The notes: generated by a model not told the origin, from the sequence alone. Positions 7,979 to 16,635 are shown, counted from the first letter of the stretch. The stretch is 64,000 nt of DNA from Salinisphaera sp. LB1 (GCF_003177035.1 NZ_CP029488.1:62001-126000), one strand, 5' to 3'. Numbers and translations: made by a program.

Positions 7979-9055
7979 ATGACGAGGCAACGCGCGATTC
8001 CCTGCAGTGTCATGCGTGGCGGCACGTCAAAGGGGCTGTACTTCCTCGCCGACGATCTGCCGGCGAATGCCGCAGAGCGTGACCGGATACTACTCGCCGC
8101 GATGGGTTCGCCCGACGCTCGCGAGATCGACGGCATGGGCGGTGGTCACCCGCTGACCAGCAAGGTCGCCGTGGTTCGGTCCTCCGAACGTGACGAGGCC
8201 GATGTGGAGTATCTGTTTCTGCAGGTGGTGCCCGATCAGCCGATCGTCTCGGACCAGCAGAACTGTGGCAACATCCTGGCCGGCGTGGCGCCATTCGCGA
8301 TCGAGCAGGGGCTGGTGGAAGCCGCTGACGGCGAGACCACGGTTCGCGTTTACATGGTCAATTCGGACAGCTTGGCCGAGGTGATCGTCCAGACACCGGG
8401 TGGTGATGTGACCTACACCGGTGAGGCCGAAATCGACGGTGTTCCCGGCTCGCATGCGCCGATCCGGCAGTTCTTCGTCGACACCGCCGGCGCCAACTGC
8501 GGCGCTCTGCTGCCCACCGGCAACGCGGTTGACGAGATCGACGGCGTGAACTGCACGCTGATCGACAACGGCATGCCGGTGGTGGTGATGGCTGCCGAGG
8601 CGCTTGGCCTCGCTGGCGATGAATCGGCTGAGGATTTCGACGAATCGGCCCTGCGCGCGCGCTGCGAGCGCATACGCCTGGAAGCCGGGCGGCGCATGAA
8701 TCTGGGCGACGTGAGCGAGGCGACCGTACCCAAACTGACTTTCGTCTCGGCGCCGAAGTCCGGCGGCATGATCGCCACCCGGACACTGATTCCGCACACC
8801 TTGCACAGCTCAATCGGTGTTCTTGGGGCGGTCTCGGTGGCTTCGGCCTGTTTGCTGCCCGGCACGCCCGCGCACCATTGGGCCTCGATTCCGCCGGGCG
8901 CGCGCAAAGCTTGTTCTCTGGAACATCCGACCGGCGCATTGATGGTCGAGGCAGAAGTCACGGAGACCGACCAAGGAGTCGAACTTGGCCGAATGGGGAT
9001 TCTGCGCACGGCCCGCTTATTGATGACCGGGAGTGTCCATGTGCCAGCCCTGTAA
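7979..9055 (+). CDS. galD: 4-oxalomesaconate tautomerase, PrpF family
   Basis: A 358-aa PrpF/diaminopimelate-epimerase-fold protein of the same length as GalD. The N-terminal signature 'MRGGTSKGLYF' and the motif 'QQNCGNILAG', whose Cys is the expected catalytic base, are present. 'GGHPLTSKVAVV' and the C-terminal 'LEHPTG' are also typical. GalD interconverts the keto and enol tautomers of 4-oxalomesaconate so that GalB can hydrate it. AGGAGA precedes the start, only nine bases after the galC stop, so it belongs to the same operon. PrpF proper (2-methylaconitate isomerase) is the main alternative, but no prp genes are nearby. No clear intrinsic terminator follows. Confidence 0.87.
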   Translation: MTRQRAIPCSVMRGGTSKGLYFLADDLPANAAERDRILLAAMGSPDAREIDGMGGGHPLTSKVAVVRSSERDEADVEYLFLQVVPDQPIVSDQQNCGNILAGVAPFAIEQGLVEAADGETTVRVYMVNSDSLAEVIVQTPGGDVTYTGEAEIDGVPGSHAPIRQFFVDTAGANCGALLPTGNAVDEIDGVNCTLIDNGMPVVVMAAEALGLAGDESAEDFDESALRARCERIRLEAGRRMNLGDVSEATVPKLTFVSAPKSGGMIATRTLIPHTLHSSIGVLGAVSVASACLLPGTPAHHWASIPPGARKACSLEHPTGALMVEAEVTETDQGVELGRMGILRTARLLMTGSVHVPAL

Positions 9056-9912
9056 GCTCGCCCGAGCTCAATCCGGGGAGACCGGGCCGGCCTCTACTCC
9101 GGTGGTACCATAAGAGCCAATTCCGATAGAGCGACAGAGTCACCCCAGGGTCATCGGCTGATGATGGCGGGCATCCGACGTCTTCGAACCCACCGCACGG
9201 GCCGCCATCTGACGCATGAGATTCTTCTCTTCCCGTACGGTTTTTCGTGAGTTGGAACCACCTTCCCACGGTGTTACTCGGCAGATCTTCCCACTACCTT
9301 GGAAAGTTACAGACACAATCAGCCCGTCTTCAGGCTACACGCACACCGATCCGCTTACGGACAGCTCATAGCTGGGGAGATCGGCAGGGCCGATGAGTGA
9401 ACGCCGGACACGGGCTTGGCCGCAGTTGCCCGCAGGCCTGTCGTACGCCAGGCACATCTCAACAACGAGGCGACACTAACGCGAGCGGCGACCGATGCCG
9501 GCGTGTCCATACGTATCGCCCCTTCGCCGGGGAACCGGTTGTTGACCTGGTCGTAGGCATGACGTTGCTCAAGTCGCCGCTGTCTAGGATTGCCGGCCAC
9601 ATCTCCCACCAGCGTGATCGCCCGTGCGGGTCACATCCCAAATCGGTCACGTTTAATCGAACCGGTCACGAGGGCCCGGAACACGCAGCAGGGTTGTAAG
9701 TGGGTTGTCGGTCTCGGTTGCTGATCTCGTCGTCGAATCATGGGTATCGTTTTACATGGCGTATCTTTTCAGGGCTGGTTGGCTAATGGCAATTGCATTC
9801 CAGCCGGATAAGACGCCTGTTTCAATCTCATCCATAAACCACGTTCGAGCATAGTTCCACTATAGAAGAGCCGAATGAAGTTTCCTGTAGAGTAGAAAAC
9901 AGGCTAAGCGGC
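9056..9912. other. non-coding stretch between galD and the integrase gene
   Basis: About 860 bp with no supported gene. It contains the second copy of the 189-bp direct repeat (9315-9503). Open frames on both strands here are short, lack ribosome binding sites and do not resemble known proteins. The sequence may be remnants of older mobile DNA next to the integrase. A short inverted repeat (GCTCG-CC-CGAGC) just after the galD stop is too weak to call a terminator. Confidence 0.5.
9315..9503 (+). repeat. diverged 189-bp direct repeat, copy B
   Basis: Same-orientation partner of 424-612. Blocks such as TCAGGCT, CACACCGAT, AACGCCGGACACG and GCGAGCGGC line up in order, with one two-base gap near the start and small gaps in the middle. 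Neither copy has an open frame that is kept in the other, so a non-coding element or the relic of a mobile element end is more likely than a duplicated gene. Confidence 0.75.
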
Positions 9913-11226
9913 CTATCTGTTTCCGCCCCTTTCGTCTGGCCCCGGGTCCAACTCACTATAGCTTTCTGATTTTGTCGCTAATGGATCCTGGTCGAGCAAA
10001 CTAACCGCTTCGGCGCGGTGATCTGGTGCCAGATGGGCATAGCGAAGCGTCGTTTTTATGTCGCCATGACCAAGTAGGTCGCGAACCGTATTTAGCGGCA
10101 CGCCACGCATTACCAGCCAACTGGCAAATGTATGCCGAAGGTCGTGCCAGCGAAAGTCACGAATCTGAGCCACCTTCAGCACGCGTCCCCACGCACGCTT
10201 CACATTATTCAACGGCTCACCTGTGCGTCCGGGCCAAACCAGGTCATTTCCGGCTGTCTGATTCCGCCATGCGGTCAACGCTTCTGTCGCCTCATCATTG
10301 AGCGGAATATGTCGTGTTTGGCTGCTCTTGGCGAACTCGCCACGAATGGTTAACATACGTCCCTTTAGGTCGACATTCATCCATCGTAGCCGGAACGCTG
10401 CGCTTTGCCGTATCCCGGTATTAAGAGATACCAAGACGAGCGGCGTCAGATGATCTGCGAACCTGGCGCCGCGTAGCGACTCCCGTTCAGGATACCCTCG
10501 CTCGCGCCGCCACGTGTTCGCCCGCTCCCGCGCCTGCTTAATTTCTTCGTCACGGGCCACTAGCGCCGCACGGAGGCGACGCGCCTCATCCACGTCTAGA
10601 AACCGCTGCTGCGGCAGCCTGTCGGTCTTGAGTGGCTTAATTGCTGCAATGGGATTCGCCTCGATTACGCCCCACTCCGCTGCGCGGGACAGCGCTCCCT
10701 TGAGCGCGGATAAATCACGATTGATCGTCCCGACAGCGCGCCCAATCTTTCGTCGATGCGTCCGCCATTTTTCCAGCTGCCATGTCGACAGCTCCGACAT
10801 GGGCGCATCGAGCAAGTCAGGGAAGGCTGCGCGAATACGCGCCACGGTGGCCGTATTCGGCGAATGATGCTGTTCCACCCACGGCGCGTAATGCTCATCA
10901 AGAAATATTTTGAGCGTCTTGATTCGTGCCTGTTCGGCCGTGCGCCGACGCTCAGCACGCTCAGCGTGCACGTCTTTGCCTTTTATTACTTCGCCCAGAC
11001 GCTCTTTCGCGATGTCACGAGCCTGCTCAGGCGAAAACGTAGTGGTCGGGCCGATTCGGTAACGGCGCTGGCGCCCTTCGCCATTACGGTACGCCACATA
11101 ATAAGTCATCAGACCGGTCGGCTGAACGCGCAAGAAAAAACCACGCTGCTCTGTGTCGAAAACCTCGATCGGCTTCTCAGCGGGCTTCAGTTCCTTGAGA
11201 AACCGGATGGTCAGTTTGTGTCGCAC
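9913..11226 (-). CDS. phage-type tyrosine integrase of a genomic island
   Basis: A 437-aa site-specific recombinase. It has an N-terminal arm-binding domain (DUF4102-like, residues about 1-90), a SAM-like core-binding domain (about 105-200) and the catalytic domain. All catalytic residues are visible: Arg273 ('NTGIRQ'), Lys300 ('FAKSSQTRHIPL'), His361 and Arg364 ('WHDLRHTFASW'), His387 ('LLGHGDIKTT') and the nucleophile Tyr396 ('LRYAHL'). An insertion of about 35 residues precedes the first catalytic Arg. The gene starts about 160 bp from a tRNA-Val 3' fragment, the usual arrangement for an island integrase next to its attachment site. It appears intact and should be functional. Confidence 0.95.
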   Translation of the reverse strand: MRHKLTIRFLKELKPAEKPIEVFDTEQRGFFLRVQPTGLMTYYVAYRNGEGRQRRYRIGPTTTFSPEQARDIAKERLGEVIKGKDVHAERAERRRTAEQARIKTLKIFLDEHYAPWVEQHHSPNTATVARIRAAFPDLLDAPMSELSTWQLEKWRTHRRKIGRAVGTINRDLSALKGALSRAAEWGVIEANPIAAIKPLKTDRLPQQRFLDVDEARRLRAALVARDEEIKQARERANTWRRERGYPERESLRGARFADHLTPLVLVSLNTGIRQSAAFRLRWMNVDLKGRMLTIRGEFAKSSQTRHIPLNDEATEALTAWRNQTAGNDLVWPGRTGEPLNNVKRAWGRVLKVAQIRDFRWHDLRHTFASWLVMRGVPLNTVRDLLGHGDIKTTLRYAHLAPDHRAEAVSLLDQDPLATKSESYSELDPGPDERGGNR

Positions 11227-11383
11227 TCGTTACCTAAGAACGCCGTAATAACAGCCGTAATATATTTCAGGGAACGAGGATACACAAGCTAGAACTCAGA
11301 AACCTATAACTTACCTGTATTTACTAGATATTTTCGTTCACCAGACGCTCTCGAAATTCACTGTGATTCATATCGTCCACGCA

Positions 11384-11428
11384 TTCACACGGCAGGGGTC
11401 ACTAGTTCGAATCTAGTACCGCCCACCA
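11384..11428 (+). other. 3' fragment of a tRNA-Val(CAC) gene, candidate attR
   Basis: The sequence folds as the 3' part of a tRNA: anticodon loop TTCACAC (anticodon CAC, valine), half of an anticodon stem (GGCAG), variable region GGGTC, a complete T-arm (ACTAG-TTCGAAT-CTAGT), acceptor strand ACCGCCC, discriminator A and an encoded CCA. The bases just upstream cannot form the 5' half of the anticodon stem (CTGCC would be needed), and no D-arm or 5' acceptor strand is present. The fragment therefore begins in the anticodon loop, the typical crossover site for tyrosine integrases. In this orientation the island lies to the left and the intact tRNA gene should lie beyond the left edge. Confidence 0.8.
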
Positions 11429-11441
11429 GATCAACGACTCA

Positions 11442-11470
11442 CAGCGCCTCTCGGGCGCTGTTTTCGTTTG
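11442..11470 (+). terminator. rho-independent terminator, originally of the tRNA-Val gene
   Basis: CAGCGCC and GGCGCTG form a perfect seven-base-pair stem around a five-base loop, followed directly by TTTTCGTTT. It sits 13 bases after the CCA of the tRNA fragment, as expected for the terminator of the original chromosomal tRNA gene. It marks the start of chromosomal backbone to the right of the island. Confidence 0.8.
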
Positions 11471-11658
11471 GGCTCCAATCGCCCGTTCTCGCCTTCTTGT
11501 CTCCCGGCGCTATCGCACGCAAATCGCGCCCAGGTACGGCGGTCGGGCGAGAAACCGCGCGTCACGACGAAATACCGGCCGGACAACGATTGTGCCCCCC
11601 CCGGCCAACGCGCAGCTCGACGGCTGGGATCGTGATCGTAGCCGGGAAGCAGCCTGTG

Positions 11659-11664
11659 CCTAGC
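11659..11664. repeat. IS481 target-site duplication, left copy (CCTAGC)
   Basis: CCTAGC here and at 12694-12699 flank the element exactly. IS481 of Bordetella is known to duplicate a 6-bp NCTAGN target, and this site fits. Confidence 0.85.
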
Positions 11665-12693
11665 TGTGATCTTTCAGTAGGTTGTTCATCCGAGCCGACC
11701 GCCCTGAAACTGATGGGTGTCGAATCCTTCAAGCTTCAGGAGTGACCCGGATGAACACCCACAAGAATGCGCGTTTGACCGTTCATGGTCGAGACCTGTT
11801 GGTCCGTCGAATCCTTCAACATGGTCAGCGCCCGGTCGAAGCGGCGCAGGCCATGGGCGTGAGCGCGCGGACCGCTTACAAGTGGCTGGCCCGATATCGC
11901 GATGACGGTCAGTCCGGCTTGTATGAACGCAGTTCGCGACCGGCTCGTTGCCCCCATCGGCTATCCGAGGCAACCCGGCAGCGGATCGTGGCCTTGCGGC
12001 GTGAGCGGCGTATCTATCGCGCGATCAGTCGCGAACTGGGCGTGCCCGTGACCACGATCGCACGCGTGCTTCAGCGAGCCGGCCTGAACCGACTGTCCGC
12101 GCTGGATCCCGCGCCGCCGGTCAAGCGCTATACCCGCGAGGCACCCGGCGATCTGCTGCATCTCGATATCAAGAAGCTCGGCCGCTTCGAGCGCCCCGGT
12201 CACCGCGTGACCGGCAATCGACAAGCCGGACGTTCACGCGGCGCAGGCTGGGACCATGTCCACGTGGCCATCGACGATCACAGCCGCGTCAGTCACGCGA
12301 CAATCTGGCCGGATGAAACGGGACCGAGTGCCGTTCGCGCCCTGATAGCCGCTTTGCGCTATTACCGGCACCTGGGCGTACGATTCGACCGCGTGCTGAC
12401 CGATAACGGCGGCTGTTACAAGTCGGCTGTCTTCGCCAAGGCCTGTCGGCGACTCGGGCTCAAACACAAGAGGACACGGCCCTACCGGCCGCGCACCAAC
12501 GGCAAAGCCGAGCGGCTGATCCAGACCGCGCTGCACGAATGGGCCTATGCTCGCGCCTATGACAATGCCGATCAGCGTGCCGCCCATCTGCCCCACTGGC
12601 TGCATGACTATAACTGGCATCGCCCCCATGCCAGTCTCCACTACCACACACCCATCAGCACCCTCGGCCTGAACAACCTGGTGGCTTTACACA
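11665..12693 (+). mobile_element. IS481-family insertion sequence, 1029 bp
   Basis: The element is bounded by imperfect inverted repeats. The left end begins TGTGATCTTTCAGTAGGTTG and the right end, read inward, begins TGTGTAAAGCCACCAGGTTG; an AGGTTGTTCA block occurs at the same distance from both ends. A 6-bp duplication CCTAGC lies directly outside both ends. It encodes one transposase. It sits immediately right of the tRNA-derived attachment site, at the exact stop codon of the next minus-strand gene, without removing that stop. Confidence 0.88.
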
Positions 12694-12698
12694 CCTAG
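11751..12698 (+). CDS. IS481-family transposase
   Basis: A 315-aa DDE transposase. It has an N-terminal helix-turn-helix region ('PVEAAQAMGVSARTAYKWLARY', residues 28-49, shown in part), a second HTH and an rve integrase core. The catalytic residues are Asp139 ('HLDIKKLGRF'), Asp218 ('LTDNGG') and Glu254 ('NGKAERLIQ'). The start at 11751 follows AGGAGTGACCCGG. The stop codon TAG (12696-12698) is not part of the element: it is supplied by the duplicated target sequence CCTAGC. The gene is intact, so the element is probably still active. Confidence 0.93.
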   Translation: MNTHKNARLTVHGRDLLVRRILQHGQRPVEAAQAMGVSARTAYKWLARYRDDGQSGLYERSSRPARCPHRLSEATRQRIVALRRERRIYRAISRELGVPVTTIARVLQRAGLNRLSALDPAPPVKRYTREAPGDLLHLDIKKLGRFERPGHRVTGNRQAGRSRGAGWDHVHVAIDDHSRVSHATIWPDETGPSAVRALIAALRYYRHLGVRFDRVLTDNGGCYKSAVFAKACRRLGLKHKRTRPYRPRTNGKAERLIQTALHEWAYARAYDNADQRAAHLPHWLHDYNWHRPHASLHYHTPISTLGLNNLVALHT

Positions 12699-12699
12699 C
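12694..12699. repeat. IS481 target-site duplication, right copy (CCTAGC)
   Basis: Right copy of the duplicated target. CTAG inside it provides the TAG stop of the transposase on the plus strand and, on the minus strand, the TAG stop of the neighbouring glycosyltransferase pseudogene. Confidence 0.85.
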
Positions 12700-13797
12700 G
12701 AACGTCAATGCCGAGCACTTCGAAAAGCCTGCGCAAGGCCGGATCGACGACGTCGAGCGTCTCCATCAACGAGACGATGGGCACCGATTCCAACACCCAT
12801 TTCGCTGTGATGAGCGCCGTACCGATATCTCCATAAACCGCGCCCAGGCGACGCCGGCTGAACAGGAGGACGAACTCCGACGGTACGGCATGTGGAATGA
12901 GAGTCGCCCCGAGCGACTGCAGCGCCAGCCAGTCGGGATCGCGTTCACGTGGATGATAATTGACAGCCACCTGCCGGCCCTGCCCGGCTAACCGTGCAAC
13001 AATATGGCGGACCCCGGCCCGGTATTCCGGCACATCCTTGAAATTATTGCTGTGGGCGAGGAGGAAGAGATCGTCGAACCAGAGCGTTTCCGGATTGACG
13101 TCCAACATGCGCATGAAATCTTTCGGCCAGCGAAGCCTTTCGAAGAAACCAGGCTCGGATTCCGGAATGGCCACCGCCCGCGCGATGAGCTCGGAACGTA
13201 GATGGTTGGGAAAACGCGCGTAATAACGATCAATACGCCGCGAACTGCCCTCGACCGGCACGGCTTCGTTACGGGGCCGAAAAACAGCTTGCTCTTGATG
13301 CGCTCGGGAAGCGTGGCCGTCAACAACTGATCGGTATAGGCAATCGCGCCGTCCTCAACCGCGTACACATCGCCGCCGCGCGACTTGACCCAGCGAGCTG
13401 CGTACTGGTTCAGATCGTCTTCGTTGAATACGAACAGGCGTTTGGGGCGCGCTTCTGTGAGCACGGCCTTCATACCGCGGATGCGCGTGAAGTCGATCAT
13501 GGCGCGCCAACGGCGCTTGTATTGAGTACCCGGTCGGTCGAGAAATAAAACCTCCCGGAAAGGAATCCCCGAGTCGGCGCGAACGGCATGGAACAATGCA
13601 CGAAAGTGCGCGACCGGCTGATGCTTCATCAGAAGCACACTGGAGCCGGGGGCTACATCAGCAGCACGCGCAAGTATATGCGCCAGTATCAGGTGATACG
13701 CCGAAGCGACGATGAACACATTGTCCGCCGGCGCCGGCCGTCGCGTCTCGGGCAATAGGAAACGTGCCACTGGGAATCGAGCGCCTCCACCACTCAT
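12695..13797 (-). pseudogene. frameshifted polysialyltransferase/GT52-like glycosyltransferase
   Basis: Two overlapping frames together make one protein of about 365 residues. The N-terminal part (13797 to about 13275) begins with 'NVFIVASAYHLILAHILA', the typical opening of the GT52/polysialyltransferase group. The C-terminal part (13261 to 12695) holds 'VNYHPRERDPD' and 'PHAVPSEFVLLF', which match the CMP-sugar-binding motifs of that group. The frame is lost near GGGG (13273-13276) or AAAAA (13280-13284); one extra base there would restore a continuous protein. It is either a genuine one-base deletion or a sequencing error in a short run. The native stop codon survives inside the IS481 target duplication. 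If functional, it would transfer a sialic-acid-like sugar to a surface glycan. Confidence 0.7.
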
Positions 13798-13815
13798 TTC
13801 GCCGAGCGCTTACGC

Positions 13816-14667
13816 TCAAGTCAGCGGGCGCTCGGGCGTAGCCGGGCTGCTTCGATATTCACCCGGTACGTTATTGAATTCCCTCTGCGCGCAGGCATCG
13901 ATAAATGGCTGATCCGCCCGTCTGACCTCGGCCGGCAACTGTCGCGCATCAAGCACACGCTTTTCGAGTTGATACATTATCGACGGCCTGACCAACTCTT
14001 GATCTGCGGCCTGACGGACTTCCTGCTGCGTGATGTAGCCGTTGTCGACAGCGCCGAACAGATAACCAAACCATAGCTTTGACAGCTTGTGCGTGTGGTT
14101 GATCCAGGGCTGTGTCGATTTGCCGGTGTAGTGCAGTAGCGCGGTGAAAGGCCAATGATAGCGATCGAGCGAATTCCAGGCACGCGGTAACGAGGCCTTA
14201 TAGCCCTGCAGCGAGAACAGCCACTGATAGCTGTAACGTTCGGCGTCCAGGTCCTCGACGATCTGACGCATGCGCCAATCCAGGCGCTCGCAGTCCAGCA
14301 GCATGAAGCTGGACCGCAACATGGGCCGGGGCTTTCGCCCTTTGTGCGTATCGCAGAAATGCACGGGTTGATCGTGCATCGGCCGATCAAAGACTCGGGC
14401 GATATCCTTGAACACGATCTGGTCGCAGTCCATGTAGAAGGCGCGGCCCGTGAAGCCGGCGATCTGCGGGATCATGAAACGCTGGAACGAGAAAGGCGTC
14501 CCCGGTCGATTCCGGGGATTGGTCGGCATCTCAAACGGCACCGCATGTTCGTGGATGTGGTGAAACCTAACCGGTCTGCTCGTATGCTGACGAACCGACC
14601 ATTCCAGCACCTTCGAAACCAGCGTCTGCTCCGGAACGCAACCGATATATATTTGAATCTCTTCCAT
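13816..14667 (-). CDS. GT8-like glycosyltransferase
   Basis: A 283-aa cytoplasmic GT-A-fold enzyme. The metal/nucleotide-sugar motif DxD is at 80-82 ('FYMDCDQIVF'), preceded by 'PFSFQRFMIPQIAGFTGRA', a layout seen in glycogenin/LPS-glucosyltransferase (GT8) relatives. The C-terminal region has 'LHYTGKSTQPW', corresponding to the conserved His-Gly/Lys of GT8 that completes the metal site. It starts 51 bases after the asparagine-synthase gene and is 18 bases ahead of the frameshifted sialyltransferase-like gene, so these form one transcription unit for a surface glycan. Donor and acceptor cannot be told. Confidence 0.8.
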   Translation of the reverse strand: MEEIQIYIGCVPEQTLVSKVLEWSVRQHTSRPVRFHHIHEHAVPFEMPTNPRNRPGTPFSFQRFMIPQIAGFTGRAFYMDCDQIVFKDIARVFDRPMHDQPVHFCDTHKGRKPRPMLRSSFMLLDCERLDWRMRQIVEDLDAERYSYQWLFSLQGYKASLPRAWNSLDRYHWPFTALLHYTGKSTQPWINHTHKLSKLWFGYLFGAVDNGYITQQEVRQAADQELVRPSIMYQLEKRVLDARQLPAEVRRADQPFIDACAQREFNNVPGEYRSSPATPERPLT

Positions 14668-14718
14668 TTTGGCTCGCCTTAGTAGCGGTTCGAAAATGCG
14701 TAGCCGAACCTGTTCGGC

Positions 14719-16635
14719 CTATGCTTGCTCGGCGTTGAGCCAGGCCTGCAGCATAAGGATGCACCACATTTTTTTCTGCCACGCGCGACTTTCCACCCGC
14801 TGGGCCTGCCATACACGGCGCACCATCCCGGGATTGAGCAGCCCCTGCCGATGCAGGCGTTCGGCGGACAGCAGATCCTCGGCCCACTCGCGCAAAGGCC
14901 CTGACAACCATTGCCCTATCGGAGCGCCAAAACCCTGTTTCGGGCGCTCATAGAGCTCACGGGGCATATAGCGTGCCAGCAGCTCGCGCAGAATCCATTT
15001 ACCTTTCCCGTCACGAAACTTCATATCGAGGGGAAGATGCCACGACCATTGCGCAACATGGTAGTCGAGCAGAGGGCTGCGCACCTCGAGCCCCGAGGCC
15101 ATGCTCGTGCGGTCGACCTTGGTGAGAATCACATCGCACAGATAATAGATCTGATCGATGAGCAGTAGCCGCTCTATCGGGTTGCGGATACCCGACCACC
15201 TTCGCGCATCGGTCACCTGTGAATCGATCTCGATCGCCCCATCGGCAAGCAGCGGGTCCGATGGCAGCCAGTGGCACATTCCGTAGAAATACAGCTCATC
15301 AAGCGACGATGCCTGCAGGCGCAGAAGGGATGTTCCTTTACGGTCACGGACATCGTCGCTGCGAAGCATTTTTGCCTGCGCACGCGCCATCAGACGTCGC
15401 ACGGGCAACGGCAGGCGCTGCAGTCGATGCCAGCGTTTGGGGGTTCGATAGAAGCGTGAGTAGCCACAGAAAAACTCATCGCCGCCGTCACCAGTCAACG
15501 CCACTTTGATATGAGGCCGCGCGTGCTTGGCGATCAGATAGTTGGGTACCTGCGCAAAATCGGCCATGGGCTCGTCGACGATCTGGGGGATATTGGGTAC
15601 CGTGTCGATCGCTTCCTGGCCGGTGATATGCAGTTCGGTATGCTCAGTCCCCAGATGGTCGGCGATTGCCTTGGCATAAGCGGTTTCCCCGGCGCCGTGC
15701 TCACCAAACCCCAGGGCGTATGATTTGATCGGCGTTTGGCTTTGCGCCTGCATCAACGCAACAATCAACGAGGAATCGATGCCGCCGGACAGGAAAGCGC
15801 CCAGCGAGACGTCGGAAATCATGCGCGACGCCGTCGCCTTCTGTAACTCGATATTCAACGCGTCGACGGCTTCTTCCGCAGTGCCCTGAAAAGGCTTACG
15901 GATCGCATTCTGGGCATAGTCGGCGACGGACCAATACGGCGTTTGCAGGGTCCGCAGATCCGTTGGCTCGCTGGCCTGCGTCTCATCGATGCTCAGAATA
16001 TGGCCTGCGGGCAGCTTGTGAACCCCCTCGTAAATACAGTCAGGGCTGGGCACGTAGCCCGACTGCAGATATCGCCCGATCGCTCGCCGGTCGAGGCGAC
16101 CCGAAAAACCCGGCACGACACGCAGCGCCTTGAGCTCGGAAGCAAACGCGAATCCGCCCCCGATCCAACCAAAGAACAACGGCTTCTGGCCGAGACGATC
16201 ACGCACCAGATGCAATTGGCGTTGCTCACGATCCCATATCGCGATGGCGAACATGCCGTTGAAGCGCTGAACCGCCGCGGCCACCCCCCAGATGCTGACC
16301 GCCGCCAGCAACACCTCGGTATCCGAATGACCTTTGAACGGATAGGCACGCGACTCGAGATCCTTCTTGATCTCGAGAAAATTGTAAATTTCACCGTTAA
16401 ACACGACGACGTAACGTCCGCAGGCCGACACCATCGGCTGATGCCCTTGCGGCGAGAGATCAATAATCGACAAGCGCCGATGGCTCAGGGCAAGCCCCCG
16501 ATCGTGGTCCGCCCATACGCCAAAGTCGTCCGGGCCACGATGCTGGAGCCGATCGGCCATTTGCAGTGCGCATTGCTCCAGGCTTTTATCGCCGGATCGC
16601 GAGCGCTGTTGCCATAGACCTGAGATTCCACACAT
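14719..16635 (-). CDS. asnB: asparagine-synthase-type glutamine amidotransferase
   Basis: A 638-aa class II amidotransferase. Cys2 follows the initiator Met ('MCGISG'), which fixes the start at 16635, with GGAG nine bases upstream. The N-terminal glutaminase domain shows 'LSHRRLSIID' and 'FNGEIYNF'. The C-terminal synthetase domain has the PP-loop 'LSGGIDSSL' and 'LTGDGGDEFFCGY'. In polysaccharide clusters such enzymes usually amidate uronic acids or a lipid-linked sugar carboxylate instead of making free asparagine. The glycosyltransferase genes on both sides favour that role here. A second, XrtA-type paralogue lies at 40042-41955. Confidence 0.88.
   Translation of the reverse strand: MCGISGLWQQRSRSGDKSLEQCALQMADRLQHRGPDDFGVWADHDRGLALSHRRLSIIDLSPQGHQPMVSACGRYVVVFNGEIYNFLEIKKDLESRAYPFKGHSDTEVLLAAVSIWGVAAAVQRFNGMFAIAIWDREQRQLHLVRDRLGQKPLFFGWIGGGFAFASELKALRVVPGFSGRLDRRAIGRYLQSGYVPSPDCIYEGVHKLPAGHILSIDETQASEPTDLRTLQTPYWSVADYAQNAIRKPFQGTAEEAVDALNIELQKATASRMISDVSLGAFLSGGIDSSLIVALMQAQSQTPIKSYALGFGEHGAGETAYAKAIADHLGTEHTELHITGQEAIDTVPNIPQIVDEPMADFAQVPNYLIAKHARPHIKVALTGDGGDEFFCGYSRFYRTPKRWHRLQRLPLPVRRLMARAQAKMLRSDDVRDRKGTSLLRLQASSLDELYFYGMCHWLPSDPLLADGAIEIDSQVTDARRWSGIRNPIERLLLIDQIYYLCDVILTKVDRTSMASGLEVRSPLLDYHVAQWSWHLPLDMKFRDGKGKWILRELLARYMPRELYERPKQGFGAPIGQWLSGPLREWAEDLLSAERLHRQGLLNPGMVRRVWQAQRVESRAWQKKMWCILMLQAWLNAEQA

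Noticed and set aside
9056-9110. Terminator after galD
   Set aside because: The only hairpin is a five-base-pair stem with a two-base loop and no T-run.
9355-9650. Overlapping minus-strand open frames in the gap before the integrase
   Set aside because: No ribosome binding site, no recognisable domain, and the frames are not kept in the homologous repeat copy at 424-612.
11384-11428. Functional tRNA gene
   Set aside because: Only the 3' part from the anticodon loop onward is present; there is no D-arm, 5' acceptor strand or 5' half of the anticodon stem.
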